A stretch of DNA of 64,000 nt from Methanobrevibacter ruminantium (GCF_016294135.1 NZ_JAEDCO010000005.1:5945-69944), one strand, 5' to 3'; shown: positions 17,782-27,372, numbered from the stretch's first letter. Program-made: numbers and translations. Notes: generated by a model not told the origin, from the letters alone.

Positions 17782-18384
17782 ATCTAACTTTTTTCTTCTT
17801 TACTATTTTACTCTTTTACTTTTATTTTACTATTTTTATTTTTTAGTATTTTTCAAAATCTACTTTTTAACAAATACTGATTTTACTAATTTTGCAAATT
17901 TTACTGATTTTGAAATTTTATAAATTTTTAAAATTTATTGCTCTTTAAAAAAAATTAAAGATTTAATTTTTTAATATATTTTACTATTTTTTAAAAAAAT
18001 ATTTTATAAAAATAATACTAAAATTTTCACTCTCAAAGCCCTATAAAAATTTTAATAATAAAAGTTCACTAAAATATAGTTTAGATAAAAAAGTATTAAA
18101 ATAATTAATCATATCTTAAAAATATTGAAAGTATGAATCATATTATAAATTTTGATAATTAGTAATCTACATCACACAAATGATAAATGACAAAATAGTG
18201 AAAAAATGAAAAAATTATTTTATGAAAAATAGAAAAGTAAAATTTTTGAAAAATATTATATTGGATATTTTAAAAAATTGAAAAAGCAAAATTTAAAAAA
18301 TATGGAAAAGTGAACTTTTTGAAAATATAGGAAAAATTTTAAAAAAAATAGAAAATTAATTTTTGATAAAAAATTAAAAAAAAA
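17782..18384. other. convergent intergenic region
   Basis: 603 bases between two converging genes. The first 90 bases are an almost pure pyrimidine tract (CTTTTTTCTTCTTTACTATT and similar), a strong U-tract terminator for comC. The last 200 bases are A-rich, giving U-tracts for the minus-strand gene, with an imperfect repeat of about 25 bases at 18231 and 18303. No gene seen. Confidence 0.6.
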
Positions 18385-18777
18385 TTAAATTGCACAAGAT
18401 GGTGCAAATCCTAAATCATTCAATAATTTATCAAGCCCTTTTTCTGCCATGACCACATCATCAACTAAACAGAAGATTCCTAACTTGCCCTCCTTAATGA
18501 AATTTGAAAGTTTGCTTGCATCATCCAAAAGTTCAGATGCATCCTCTTCAGCAATTGTAAAGAACAAATCCGTTTCCATCATATTAAGTGAACTGTTTAC
18601 ATTGAACTTGGACTCAATAGCTCCTTCTGTTCTTTCAATGAGCAGGAAATTCTTGTCAGTCTCTCCAACAAAAAATGCAATTTTGCATCCAGGGCTTAAA
18701 ACCGCAAAATATTGCTCACTATCATTGACAAATTTATCCCATAAATTATTATCATGAATCTTGACTGGCTTTACCAT
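18385..18777 (-). CDS. uncharacterised 130-residue protein
   Basis: MVKPVKIHDNNLWDKFVNDSEQYFAVLSPGC..., soluble, alpha/beta in look, no signal peptide. Cysteines at residues 31, 103 and 128 (SPGCK, GIFCLVDD, PSCAI) are spaced too far apart for a clear metal motif. Not recognised. It sits 47 bases downstream of the DGC-type zinc-binding gene in the same direction, probably in one transcript with it, so a shared job in metal or redox handling is possible but only an inference. The ribosome binding site AGGTGATTTT supports the start. Confidence 0.75.
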   Translation of the reverse strand: MVKPVKIHDNNLWDKFVNDSEQYFAVLSPGCKIAFFVGETDKNFLLIERTEGAIESKFNVNSSLNMMETDLFFTIAEEDASELLDDASKLSNFIKEGKLGIFCLVDDVVMAEKGLDKLLNDLGFAPSCAI

Positions 18778-18824
18778 AAAATCACCTAAAGAAATATTGG
18801 GAGATGGTTAGAAAATTGTGAAAA

Positions 18825-19211
18825 TTAATCCAATCCAATTTCTTTGATCTTGTTTTCAATAACCTCTTTCACAATTGAAACGCAGATTTCCCCTTCTTCA
18901 TCCAATCTTGCAGCATCATTCGCCTTATGTTCAGTTTCAGCTAAAATGTCTCCAACATTAAGCTCATCCACAATTTCAATGCCCTTTTGCTCTAATATTT
19001 TACCAACACAGTTTCCTTCACATCCATTAATTGCTAAAATGGGGTATTTATCAAGCATTCTCTTAAAACCAGTGACATTTGCAGAAGTTGAACCCATACA
19101 AATGGATAAGATTTCCACATCATCAATAGCTAAGTCATGAACTGCAACTCTCGCAACCAAACCATTAGGACTCATTCCACTGCATGCTGCCAAAGCAATT
19201 TTCTCTTTCAT
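18825..19211 (-). CDS. putative zinc-binding protein, DGC domain
   Basis: A 128-residue protein of the small 'DGC' family: KIALAACSGMSPNGLVARVAV at the N-terminus, CMGSTSANVTGF near 38 and ILAINGCEGNCVGKILEQKGI near 60-80, with the conserved Asp-Gly-Cys position occupied here by NGC. Known members have four conserved cysteines thought to bind zinc; C11, C38, C64 and C68 fit. ATG 19211 was chosen over 19217 because AAGGA then lies at normal distance. Transcribed ahead of the unknown 130-residue gene. The function of the family is not established. Confidence 0.85.
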   Translation of the reverse strand: MKEKIALAACSGMSPNGLVARVAVHDLAIDDVEILSICMGSTSANVTGFKRMLDKYPILAINGCEGNCVGKILEQKGIEIVDELNVGDILAETEHKANDAARLDEEGEICVSIVKEVIENKIKEIGLD

Positions 19212-19322
19212 AATCATACTTCCTTTAAATTATTATAATTAATATTCAATAAACGTGATTTTTTAACTTTTAATAGATAAATTTAATATAATTTTTAATA
19301 GATTTTTTAATAAACTTAAATT

Positions 19323-21248
19323 TTATTCCTTTTTCATTTCAGGCACATATTTTGCATAGAAACCATCAGTATCTGCATAAATTGCCTTAAAACCATAATC
19401 TTCCGCTTCCTTCATCGCCTTTTTAATATGCTGACGCCCCCAAGCAGTAATTGATTGAGCACATTCAAATGAATACCAACGGAATCTCAAGAATCCATAA
19501 ACTCCATACATTGTATTTGCCAAACGCTTCAACGCTTGCTGTTGAACATCAAGACCCTTCCTTAATATTGGATCATCTGTTGCCTTCATCCTATTCTTAA
19601 CAGCGAACCTTTCATTTAGGATATCCTCTAAAGCTGAAGGAATGAATCCTTGAGGCTCTTTCTTGAACTTGAAGAAGTGTTCTGGAGAAATATAATATTC
19701 CTCATCATCTATTGCAGAAGACATTTCATCTTCCTTAATACTATCGATTTCATCATAGCATGTTTCATAATCCTCAAAGTCTTCAAATTTGGCATTATAT
19801 GATGAATTGCCATTTACCAAAACATCTGGAGAAATGTTTTTTGAAATGATTAAAGTAGGGTACAGGCTCTTGAAGTCGAACTGAACCAAATTCTCATGCA
19901 ATCCGATTTCAGGCTCTTTAACATAACCTCCAGAGTTGCTTCCTCTTTCCTTAATGTTTTTCATAGTCATGTTAGGCTTATTTGGCACTACTTCATCAAC
20001 TTCATAAGCTTTTCTAACCAAATACCATTCTGCCTGCTGACCTGTAGCCATACGGGTTACATCAACAAAAGGCTGTCCAACTATACGAGTCAATTCCAAG
20101 TTCAAAGGCAATGTTTCCTGAGCAATCTTCAATGTGGATACAACATCATCCAAGGAATACTTGAACAGGTTCTTAAGTTCCTTGCCACCATTGTCCCAAA
20201 ATTCATAGATTCTGTCTCCAGGAACATCTATCTTTTCCTCTCCAAAGAACTCAAAGTACACTCTCTCTAAAGTGTATCTGTCAAGTGACATGTATCTTCT
20301 CATAACCAAATACAAGTCAACATGAAGAAGCCCTTTGAATGTTGCTGCATTGTTATAGCCTCTTCTAATGAACTTGATGCTTGATCCATCGACCCCTAAA
20401 TCCAAGTCAATGCCCCATATCTTTGCCCTATCCTTAAGGTATGGGAAGTCAAAGACATCAGAGTTATATCCTATGATAATGTCAATATTGTTTTCCTTAA
20501 CAGTCTTGATGAATGATTCTATCATTTCCTTTTCAGAATCAACCTTTTCTATGAAGTACATTTCAGGGTCCTGTTCAAATTCGTCCCCTTTAGTTGAAAT
20601 GACTTTTCTAACTCCTACATTACTGTCAATTCCAATCATGATGATTTCATCCTCATTTGGGTTAGGCATTCCATGAGGGTTTCTAACTTCCAAGTCAAAG
20701 CTCATCATCCTGAACTGTTGGAAATCAGTGTTTGCAGTTTTAGGAGATTCATTCAATTTTAGGATTTCAAGGGAATCATCATCACTGTCTATGGTTTCAA
20801 ATGAATCAATAAGTTCTCCCTCTAACTCCAATTCAGCCATAGGAACCAATCCATTGTCAATCAGATATCTTCTATAGAATGGAATATCATGTTCCCTAAG
20901 CTGCTTTACAGAGTCCAAATCCCAAATCTTGTCTCTGTATTTTGGCACATCTTGAGGATGGTTAAAGCTGATTTTAATGAATTCGGTAGGAACCTGGAAA
21001 TCCTTCTTAAGGACTTTTTCAAGTTTTGTAAACTCCAATTCATCTTCCTTTTCAAGTTCTTCTAAATCCTTCATACATTTATCAATATCAGTTACAGGTA
21101 AAATGTACAAATAAGGGACGAAACTGTCATCTAATGCAATCAAGTCATTGGATTTTTCTCCCTTAACTTTACCGAATAATCTCATGACTGGCTTTTCATC
21201 ATGAGTGATATAATCAATGTCTAAAAGAACAATGTTTCTTTTTACCAT
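19323..21248 (-). CDS. polB: family-B DNA polymerase, N-terminal (large) part of a split enzyme
   Basis: Replicative-type DNA polymerase B. The 641 residues hold the 3'-5' exonuclease motifs (Exo I FDLEVRNPHG near 183, Exo II IIGYNSDVFDFPYLKDR near 262, Exo III YSLDDVVSTL near 360) and polymerase motifs A (FDFKSLYPTLI near 457), B (KRLANTMYGVYGF near 576) and C (YADTDGF near 622). The protein stops 12 residues after motif C, so the end of the palm and the thumb are absent. This is the known split of PolB in Methanobacteriales, with the small part encoded elsewhere, not a truncation. Start ATG 21248 follows GGTTGAT; a TTG at 21260 is less likely. Confidence 0.95.
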   Translation of the reverse strand: MVKRNIVLLDIDYITHDEKPVMRLFGKVKGEKSNDLIALDDSFVPYLYILPVTDIDKCMKDLEELEKEDELEFTKLEKVLKKDFQVPTEFIKISFNHPQDVPKYRDKIWDLDSVKQLREHDIPFYRRYLIDNGLVPMAELELEGELIDSFETIDSDDDSLEILKLNESPKTANTDFQQFRMMSFDLEVRNPHGMPNPNEDEIIMIGIDSNVGVRKVISTKGDEFEQDPEMYFIEKVDSEKEMIESFIKTVKENNIDIIIGYNSDVFDFPYLKDRAKIWGIDLDLGVDGSSIKFIRRGYNNAATFKGLLHVDLYLVMRRYMSLDRYTLERVYFEFFGEEKIDVPGDRIYEFWDNGGKELKNLFKYSLDDVVSTLKIAQETLPLNLELTRIVGQPFVDVTRMATGQQAEWYLVRKAYEVDEVVPNKPNMTMKNIKERGSNSGGYVKEPEIGLHENLVQFDFKSLYPTLIISKNISPDVLVNGNSSYNAKFEDFEDYETCYDEIDSIKEDEMSSAIDDEEYYISPEHFFKFKKEPQGFIPSALEDILNERFAVKNRMKATDDPILRKGLDVQQQALKRLANTMYGVYGFLRFRWYSFECAQSITAWGRQHIKKAMKEAEDYGFKAIYADTDGFYAKYVPEMKKE

Positions 21249-21294
21249 CCTATCAACCAAATTTTTTTATAATAATTAATAATTATCAGATTCA

Positions 21295-22359
21295 TTATTT
21301 TCCAATTTTTCTCTCTAATTTATCATTTTCCAATTCTTCCTTAAGGGACTTGATAACCGCATATGCAATTCCCAAAATCAAAGGACCCAATATGAAACCA
21401 ACAATTCCAAATACATAAGGTCCAGCCATAAATCCAACCAAAAGGATTAAGGAAGGCATGTCAGCATAATTGCTTGCAAGCATTGGACGAATGTACATAT
21501 CACTCAAGCTTAATACGAATCCCCATAATATTGTAAGGAGTCCTTGAGCTATATCTCCAGCAACAAAGAATGCATAGAGTGCCAATGCCCAATAAACTAT
21601 CCATGGACCGAAGATAGGGATCAACTGTGCAATACCTGTAATGATTCCTAAAAACAATGCAAACTTATATCCTAAGAAATAATAGCCTACGCCACCCATA
21701 ACACCGATAACCATAGCTGTCAGGAAATGACCATAGAAGATAGATTTTAGAACATTTGCAACATCATCCAAGGTTCTTTCAAAGAAAGACCTATGCTCTT
21801 TTGGAATAAATACAAAAATATATTCCATAACCTTATCTCCATCACGAGTGAAATAATAAATGGAACAGATCAGGACAAACAATTGAACCAGCACATCTGA
21901 AAAATGTCTTATGAACCTTATGGCATAATTGAATATATAAGTTAAGGCTTCATGCACTCCGCTAGTCAATAGCCCTAAGTAAGGTTTAATAAATCCTTGA
22001 AGTTCCACAGGCAATGCTTGGACAAATATGTTAACAGCCAGATTCAAATCAATTCCTGAACTTACAGAAAGATTATGGGAAGCGAAAAACATATCCGCAA
22101 AAACTGCTGTTTCCCAAAATACGTATATGAACAATAGTATCAATGGAATGATTACCACTATTATCGCCAGGAATATTGAAATTGAAGTAATCTTGATTTT
22201 TGATTGAATCCTATTGGCAACTGGTGTGATACCATAAGCAATCATTGCTCCAAGCAAAATCATATTCAATACCGGCATGACTGTAAATAATGACAATAAT
22301 AAGAAAATTATTATAATCATTATATGAAGGCCATATTTGCTTTCATTAAGATTAAACAT
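21295..22359 (-). CDS. AI-2E family transporter (PerM/UPF0118 permease)
   Basis: Polytopic membrane protein of 354 residues with about eight hydrophobic spans. The family landmarks are the first two spans MIIIIFLLLSLFTVMPV and MILLGAMIAYGITPVANRI, the conserved GHFLTAMVIGVMGGVGYYFLGY and LFLGIITGIAQLIPIFGPW segment (about 215-255), and the late DMYIRPMLASNYADM...LVGFMAGPYVFGIVGFILGPL. Family members export peptides, small signalling molecules or exchange Na+/H+; the name AI-2E does not establish the substrate. It lies 47 bases upstream of polB in the same direction. Confidence 0.9.
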   Translation of the reverse strand: MFNLNESKYGLHIMIIIIFLLLSLFTVMPVLNMILLGAMIAYGITPVANRIQSKIKITSISIFLAIIVVIIPLILLFIYVFWETAVFADMFFASHNLSVSSGIDLNLAVNIFVQALPVELQGFIKPYLGLLTSGVHEALTYIFNYAIRFIRHFSDVLVQLFVLICSIYYFTRDGDKVMEYIFVFIPKEHRSFFERTLDDVANVLKSIFYGHFLTAMVIGVMGGVGYYFLGYKFALFLGIITGIAQLIPIFGPWIVYWALALYAFFVAGDIAQGLLTILWGFVLSLSDMYIRPMLASNYADMPSLILLVGFMAGPYVFGIVGFILGPLILGIAYAVIKSLKEELENDKLERKIGK

Positions 22360-22424
22360 GTTATCATTAAATAAATTATTTCTAATATTTTTTTATATTA
22401 AATCATATTGAAACGTTAATTGAT

Positions 22425-23234
22425 TTAGAAATACTCTTTCATTCCAGATGCGGTTCTATGGAATTTACCGAACTCAACGATTTCAGAAACCTGATCAGAT
22501 GAGAAAACAGGCCCTTCAGCACATATTCTCCAACCGGTATTGTCTACACAGCATTGACCACAAACACCTATAGCACATTTCATATAACGTTCCATAGAGT
22601 ATTCACCCTCAATCATATTGGATTCTAAGCTACCGTACAATGGTCTCATCATGACTTCAGGACCGCATACAACAGCCCAGTCATATTCCTTGTGTTCAAT
22701 CAATTGCAATACCCTATGAGTTGCAAATCCTTTGAAACCACAGGATCCGTCATCAGTGCAAGTGTAGACTTTTGCACCTTTTTCCTTTAATCTGTCATTA
22801 AACAAGAGTTCATCCTTTGTTTGTGCAGCACAAACAACATCAACTTGAGCCTTATTTTTCAATGCCTCTTCGGTAAATGATGCTATAGGAGCCATTCCAA
22901 CTCCACCGCCAATAGCTAAAACTCTCATTCCTTTCAAATCAGTGTCAAAACCGTTTCCATATGGGCCTCTAAGACCTAGCTTGTCACCTTCCTTTAATGT
23001 ATGCAAGTTTTCAGTAAACTCTCCAACCTTCTTAACGGTTATTCCAAGTTCTCCCTTACCAACATCGATATATGAAATGGACATTGGCTTTTCATCCTTG
23101 AAATTCCACACCATGACAAACTGTCCCGGAGAAGGAATGTTTTCACCAACCATAGTCCAATCAAAAATGAAAGTCTTGATTGTAGGAGTCTCTTCTATAA
23201 TCTTTTTTATCTCTATAACTTGAGGTACATTCAT
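22425..23234 (-). CDS. pyrK: dihydroorotate dehydrogenase electron transfer subunit PyrK
   Basis: Flavin and [2Fe-2S] subunit that passes electrons from DHOD-B to NAD+. The 269 residues have an FAD-binding barrel (FVMVWNFKDEKPMSISYID), a nucleotide fold VLAIGGGVGMAPIASFTEE near 100-118, and the cluster-binding CAIGVCGQCCVDNTGWRIC near 220-240. ATG 23234 follows GGGTGATAGA; a GTG at 23246 is less likely. It begins 17 bases after the pyrD stop, so the two are cotranscribed and form the PyrD2K2 complex of pyrimidine synthesis. Confidence 0.95.
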   Translation of the reverse strand: MNVPQVIEIKKIIEETPTIKTFIFDWTMVGENIPSPGQFVMVWNFKDEKPMSISYIDVGKGELGITVKKVGEFTENLHTLKEGDKLGLRGPYGNGFDTDLKGMRVLAIGGGVGMAPIASFTEEALKNKAQVDVVCAAQTKDELLFNDRLKEKGAKVYTCTDDGSCGFKGFATHRVLQLIEHKEYDWAVVCGPEVMMRPLYGSLESNMIEGEYSMERYMKCAIGVCGQCCVDNTGWRICAEGPVFSSDQVSEIVEFGKFHRTASGMKEYF

Positions 23235-23251
23235 TCTATCACCCACTTAAG

Positions 23252-24163
23252 CTATGGCTCCTTATGAGCAAAGCCCACCATATCATCAATTGAATCAAAT
23301 TCACTTTCCTCCATAAACTCTTCCAAGTCGCTTGTGATTCTTCCGAATATTTCAGGACCTTCATACATGATTGAAGTTCCAATTTGTACAGCGCTTGCAC
23401 CAGCATAGAGGAACTCTATTACATCAGCGTAATTGCGTATTCCACCAACACCAACAATTGGAATGTCGGTTGCGGCAAATGCATCATAAACGCAACGAAC
23501 AGCTATTGGCTTAATTGCAGGTCCGCTCATTCCACCGAACTTATTTGCAAGTATTGGATTTCCAGTTACAATATCTATTTTCATTCCAGGACCTAAGGAA
23601 TTGATCAATGTCAATCCATCTGCCCCACCTTCTTCAGCTGCAACTGCAATTTCAGAAATGTCAGTTACATTTGGAGTCAATTTTGCAAGAATAGGCACAT
23701 CAACAGCATCTTTAACTGCCTTTACAACATTTCTAGTCAATTCAGGATTTTGTCCAATGGAAGCCCCATAACCTTCCATTGCATGAGGACATGATACATT
23801 CAATTCAATCATATCAACCAAATCCTCTACCTTTCCTGCAACATATGCAAACTCATCAGGAGTTGCGCCATAAATTGAAGCGATTGATTTGCCCTTTATG
23901 CGATCAACCTTTTCCAATTCATCGATGAACGCTTCAACTCCAGGACTTGAAAGCCCAATCGCATTAATGATTCCTCCCTCTACAGCAACGGTAGTTGGAT
24001 TCTTATAACCGTCATTAGGTTCCTTTGAAAATGATTTGGATACAACTGCACCAGCACCAGATTTTAAAATCCAATTAAGGGAAGATGCATGGCTTCCCAA
24101 TACACCTGCAGCAAGCATCAAGGGATTTCTTAACCTGACACCACATAATTTAGTTTTTAACAT
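23252..24163 (-). CDS. pyrD: dihydroorotate dehydrogenase B catalytic subunit PyrD
   Basis: Class 1B FMN enzyme oxidising dihydroorotate to orotate. Over 303 residues: LRNPLMLAAGVLGS near the N-terminus, INAIGLSSPGVEAF near 67, the catalytic Cys in MIELNVSCPHAMEGYG near 127 (Cys rather than Ser marks class 1B), ILAKLTPNVTDI, GGMSGPAIKPIAVR and the FMN phosphate loop VGVGGIRNYADVIEFLYAGASAVQIGT. First gene of the pyrD-pyrK pair. ATG follows GGAGGTTATTC. Confidence 0.96.
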   Translation of the reverse strand: MLKTKLCGVRLRNPLMLAAGVLGSHASSLNWILKSGAGAVVSKSFSKEPNDGYKNPTTVAVEGGIINAIGLSSPGVEAFIDELEKVDRIKGKSIASIYGATPDEFAYVAGKVEDLVDMIELNVSCPHAMEGYGASIGQNPELTRNVVKAVKDAVDVPILAKLTPNVTDISEIAVAAEEGGADGLTLINSLGPGMKIDIVTGNPILANKFGGMSGPAIKPIAVRCVYDAFAATDIPIVGVGGIRNYADVIEFLYAGASAVQIGTSIMYEGPEIFGRITSDLEEFMEESEFDSIDDMVGFAHKEP

Positions 24164-24398
24164 GAATAACCTCCAATAAAAACATGAACTTTGATAATTA
24201 TAACTAATTTTTCTTATATATAATATTTAATAATATAAAATAATTTTATACTATCTTAATATATGGAAACTATATGATATATAATTATTTAGTTTTCGAG
24301 TGGAAATTTAAGAAAATTTCATTAGAATTTATCAAAAACTTGCAAAAATTATCTGAAATAATGTAAAATATATTAGATAAAAAAATTAAAATAAGATT

Positions 24399-25628
24399 AT
24401 GAAATTTTATATAACACAATGTATTGCAGGATTTATTGCATTTGATGAAGATCTTCAAATAGCTGATTATAAGCTTTTTACAGAAGATGAAGTGGTTTCA
24501 AATCTCATTAAGATAGAAGAAAATGAGATTTTAGATGAAGAGCTTGAACTCATTAATGGAATAAAGCTTGATTCATTCGAAGAGGATAGGATAATTATAG
24601 AAACCACAAAAAGGAAATCCCAATACAAGGAACTTGAAAACTATGGAAATATTGAAGTGAAAACTCCAAATAAAGGTGGAGAATACTTAAGAAGCAATAT
24701 TGATAAAATCTTTGAAGAGATTGGATTTTCAAAAGGCCAAGATGAAATCATTCAAATTTATGAAAAGCTAGCAATCCATAAAATCAAAAAATCTTCACAG
24801 GAAGAGGATAAGCTTTTAATCCAGGCAATAAACTCTGTAGATGACATTGATGAATCAATCAGCAAATTGGTTGAACGCATTCGTGATTGGTACACAATCT
24901 ATTTCCCTGAAATGGATACAATAAGCAATAATGAAACTTACATAAAGTTAATAGCTGAAAGTGAAAACAGAGAAGACATTTTGGAAAACTTCAATGAGCA
25001 TTTTGCTGAAGAGATTGAAGAAAGTACAGGTGCTGACATTGAAGAGGATGACTTATTAATGCTAAAGAGTTTTGCAGAATCCATCTATTCACTTCAAAAA
25101 TCCAGAAGAGAACTTGAAACTTATATTGATTCTAAAATGGAAGCTATTGCTCCTAACTTAAGGGATTTATTAGGATCAACATTAGGCGCTAAATTAATTG
25201 CCCATATCGGAAGCATTAAAAGATTAGCAACTTATCCTGCAAGTGTTATTCAGATAATGGGTGCTGAAAAGGCAATATTCAGACATTTGAAAACTGGAGA
25301 ACGTCCTCCAAAGCATGGATTGATATTCCAACACCCAAGCGTTCGTGGCGCTAAATGGTGGAACAGAGGAAAAATAGCTAGAAACTTAGCATTGAAGATT
25401 ACACTTGCTGTAAGAAAGGATGTATTCTCTGGAGAGTATGATCCAAGCATTGCAGAGGATTACCTTAAGAAAGTTGAGCAAATAGAAAAGGAAAATCCAT
25501 TCCCTAAAAAGACAAGCCAAAAAAGGGCAAAGGAAAGAAAGGCCGAAAAGGACAAAGGGAAAGGAAAAAGCAAGAAATACAAAGGAAACAAGAAAAACAA
25601 GAAGAACAAAAAGAAACGAAGAAAATAA
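24399..25628 (+). CDS. nop5: Nop5 (Nop56/58 homologue) of the C/D box RNP
   Basis: Scaffold protein of the archaeal 2'-O-methylation RNP, joining fibrillarin to L7Ae-bound C/D guide RNA. The 409 residues show the N-terminal fibrillarin-binding domain, a coiled coil (about 120-230) and the NOP domain: LGSTLGAKLIAHIGSIKRLA near 258-277, QIMGAEKAIFRHLKTG, PPKHGLIFQHPSVRGAKWWNRGKIAR near 305-330. The last 45 residues are almost all Lys/Arg with KKNKKNKKK-like runs, a flexible RNA-binding tail. It is followed at 127 bases by flpA, the usual pairing. Confidence 0.96.
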   Translation: MKFYITQCIAGFIAFDEDLQIADYKLFTEDEVVSNLIKIEENEILDEELELINGIKLDSFEEDRIIIETTKRKSQYKELENYGNIEVKTPNKGGEYLRSNIDKIFEEIGFSKGQDEIIQIYEKLAIHKIKKSSQEEDKLLIQAINSVDDIDESISKLVERIRDWYTIYFPEMDTISNNETYIKLIAESENREDILENFNEHFAEEIEESTGADIEEDDLLMLKSFAESIYSLQKSRRELETYIDSKMEAIAPNLRDLLGSTLGAKLIAHIGSIKRLATYPASVIQIMGAEKAIFRHLKTGERPPKHGLIFQHPSVRGAKWWNRGKIARNLALKITLAVRKDVFSGEYDPSIAEDYLKKVEQIEKENPFPKKTSQKRAKERKAEKDKGKGKSKKYKGNKKNKKNKKKRRK

Positions 25629-25755
25629 TCATTTTACTATATGATAATGATCTATAATTTCTAAAATCTAAAATTATAAAATCCAAAATATTAAAATCTA
25701 AACTTCTAAAATCTAAAATTCCTAAAAAATTAAATTCATATAAAGATGTGAAAAA

Positions 25756-26400
25756 ATGAACATATTTTACAAAGATGGTGAAATAGCTACCAGAAACTTA
25801 AGTCCGGGTATTAGAGTCTATGATGAAAGGCTCATTCAAGATGGAGAGGAAGAGTACAGAATCTGGAATCCAAGAAGATCCAAATTAGCTGCAGCATTAT
25901 TGAATGGATTGGAGGGAATTGAATTAAAGAACGATTCCAAAGTATTGTACTTAGGCGCTTCAACAGGAACAACTGTTTCACACATTTCTGACATTTGCGA
26001 TGAAGGATTGATCTATGCAGTGGAATTTTCACCAGTCAGCATGAAAAAGCTAGTCAGATTATCACAAAAGAGAAATAATATAATGCCACTTCTTGCAGAT
26101 GCAACCAAACCGAAATATTACTTGAACAAAGTTGAGAAAGTAGACTTGGTTTACTGTGATGTTGCACAGGAAAAACAGAGCGAACTATTCATGGACAACA
26201 TGGATTTATTCCTAAAGGAAGAGGGACAAGGACTCATTACCATAAAAGCAAGAAGCATTGATGTTATTCAAAAGCCTAAAAAAATATTCAAGGATGAAGC
26301 TAAAAAAATAAAAGAGAATGGTTATTCCATTTTGGAAAAGATTAAATTAGAACCTTATGAAAAGGACCATATAGCTTTTCTTGTGGAGAAATCTTTTTAA
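25756..26400 (+). CDS. flpA: fibrillarin-like rRNA/tRNA 2'-O-methyltransferase
   Basis: Catalytic methyltransferase of the C/D box RNP. The 214 residues include the archaeal fibrillarin opening NLSPGIRVYDERLI, EYRIWNPRRSKLAAALL near 38-54, the SAM-binding VLYLGASTGTTVSHISDI near 70-87 and YAVEFSPVSMKKLVRL, and the catalytic-site VDLVYCDVAQ near 133. GTGAAAAA precedes ATG. Transcribed after nop5. Confidence 0.97.
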   Translation: MNIFYKDGEIATRNLSPGIRVYDERLIQDGEEEYRIWNPRRSKLAAALLNGLEGIELKNDSKVLYLGASTGTTVSHISDICDEGLIYAVEFSPVSMKKLVRLSQKRNNIMPLLADATKPKYYLNKVEKVDLVYCDVAQEKQSELFMDNMDLFLKEEGQGLITIKARSIDVIQKPKKIFKDEAKKIKENGYSILEKIKLEPYEKDHIAFLVEKSF

Positions 26401-26862
26401 AAGAACATATATTCATTTTTGAAAAAAATCATTTTTCAAAACCCATACATAACTCTTATTTTAATCCAAAACCACCATTTTGTTATTAAAATTATAAAAC
26501 AAAAATTAAGCTTTTCATATAATCTATTTCATCAATAAATATAGGTAACTATCGAAAAAATAAAACATATATTTTTAATAAGGATAATTCAAGTTATTAT
26601 AGATAAGAAATACTCATTTAAAGCTCAAAAACTCCTTATTTTATAAGTATTACTTTTATCAAAAAATTTGATTTCAAAATAGTAATATGCATTAGATTTA
26701 TTGAAAAAAATAGATTAAAATTTACTGAAAATAAAAAATAAAACTAATTCAATTTTAAAAATTAATCTAAGAATAAATTAACATAATTATCAGTAATTTT
26801 AAGAAGAAATACGAATTTAGTATAACTACGAACAATCTCAAAAAAGTATTACTACTGAAAGC

Positions 26863-26873
26863 TTTTTATATAA
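26863..26873 (+). promoter_or_regulatory. TATA box of candidate small RNA
   Basis: TTTTATATAAG with BRE-like GAAAGC immediately before it (26857-26862), one of the best core promoters in the window, yet no coding gene follows within 500 bases on this strand. An AAGTATTACT copy ends ten bases upstream. Confidence 0.6.
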
Positions 26874-26894
26874 GAATATTACAAATATATATTT

Positions 26895-26997
26895 GCTAAT
26901 GCAATAAAAAAAGAGTTCATAAAAATATCCTCTAGGTTAATTCACTCATAAAAAACACTCCATAATTAAATAGCTTAGAGGATTGAACTTTTTTTGC
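26895..26997 (+). ncRNA. candidate small structured RNA, about 100 nt
   Basis: From the predicted start near 26895 the transcript can fold into one long interrupted hairpin: AGTTCA/TGAACT (26914-26919 with 26984-26989), ATCCTCTA/TAGAGGAT (26927-26934 with 26976-26983) and TTAATT/AATTAA (26937-26942 with 26964-26969). A run of seven or more T follows the last arm (26989-26995), giving an intrinsic-type 3' end. No start codon with a ribosome binding site lies inside. I do not recognise a known RNA family, and C/D or H/ACA boxes are not obvious. Confidence 0.4.
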
Positions 26998-27372
26998 AAA
27001 ATAAACTATTTTTAACTCTTTTTTAACAAAATTTTATTAAAATTTTAAAAAATATTTCTAATTTTTCTTTATTTTCAAAAATAAGAAAGAACTACTAATT
27101 TTTATAAAAAAGTAATACTTTTTTTAATTATTATCTAAATAAGGACATAATATGAGTATTAAAAAAAAATAATAGAAAATATTTAAAATTTTTATAGGAA
27201 AATAAGGAAAAATATAAGAAAAAAATTATATAACGAACTAAAAAAAAAAAAATATGATCCTGCAAAAAAATAGAATTGATAAAAATAAGAATTGAAAAAT
27301 AAAAAATAGTAAAATAGAAAATAGTAAAATAAAAAAAGAAAAAATTGATCAAACTTTTTTATAAAGTTGAAA

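Larger units (their letters stand above)
26401..27372. other. 972-base intergenic region with a candidate small RNA gene
   Basis: The largest gap in the window, between flpA (+) and coaBC (-). No reading frame is convincing; a 73-codon AT-rich frame on the minus strand at 27131-27352 is low-complexity Phe/Ile/Tyr. The region holds three copies of AAGTATTACT (26645-26654, 26844-26853 and inverted at 27111-27120) and a promoter-hairpin-T-run unit at 26863-26997. Confidence 0.6.

Noticed and set aside
17782..18384. Protein-coding gene in the 603-base convergent gap
   Set aside because: Only pyrimidine and A-rich tracts, with no frame bearing a start signal or balanced composition.
19323..21248. 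Truncation or frameshift of DNA polymerase B
   Set aside because: The end falls at the known natural split of the enzyme in Methanobacteriales and is followed by a clean stop and ordinary intergenic DNA.
27131..27352. 73-codon minus-strand frame downstream of coaBC
   Set aside because: Nearly all Phe/Ile/Tyr/Leu in A-rich DNA; no start signal.
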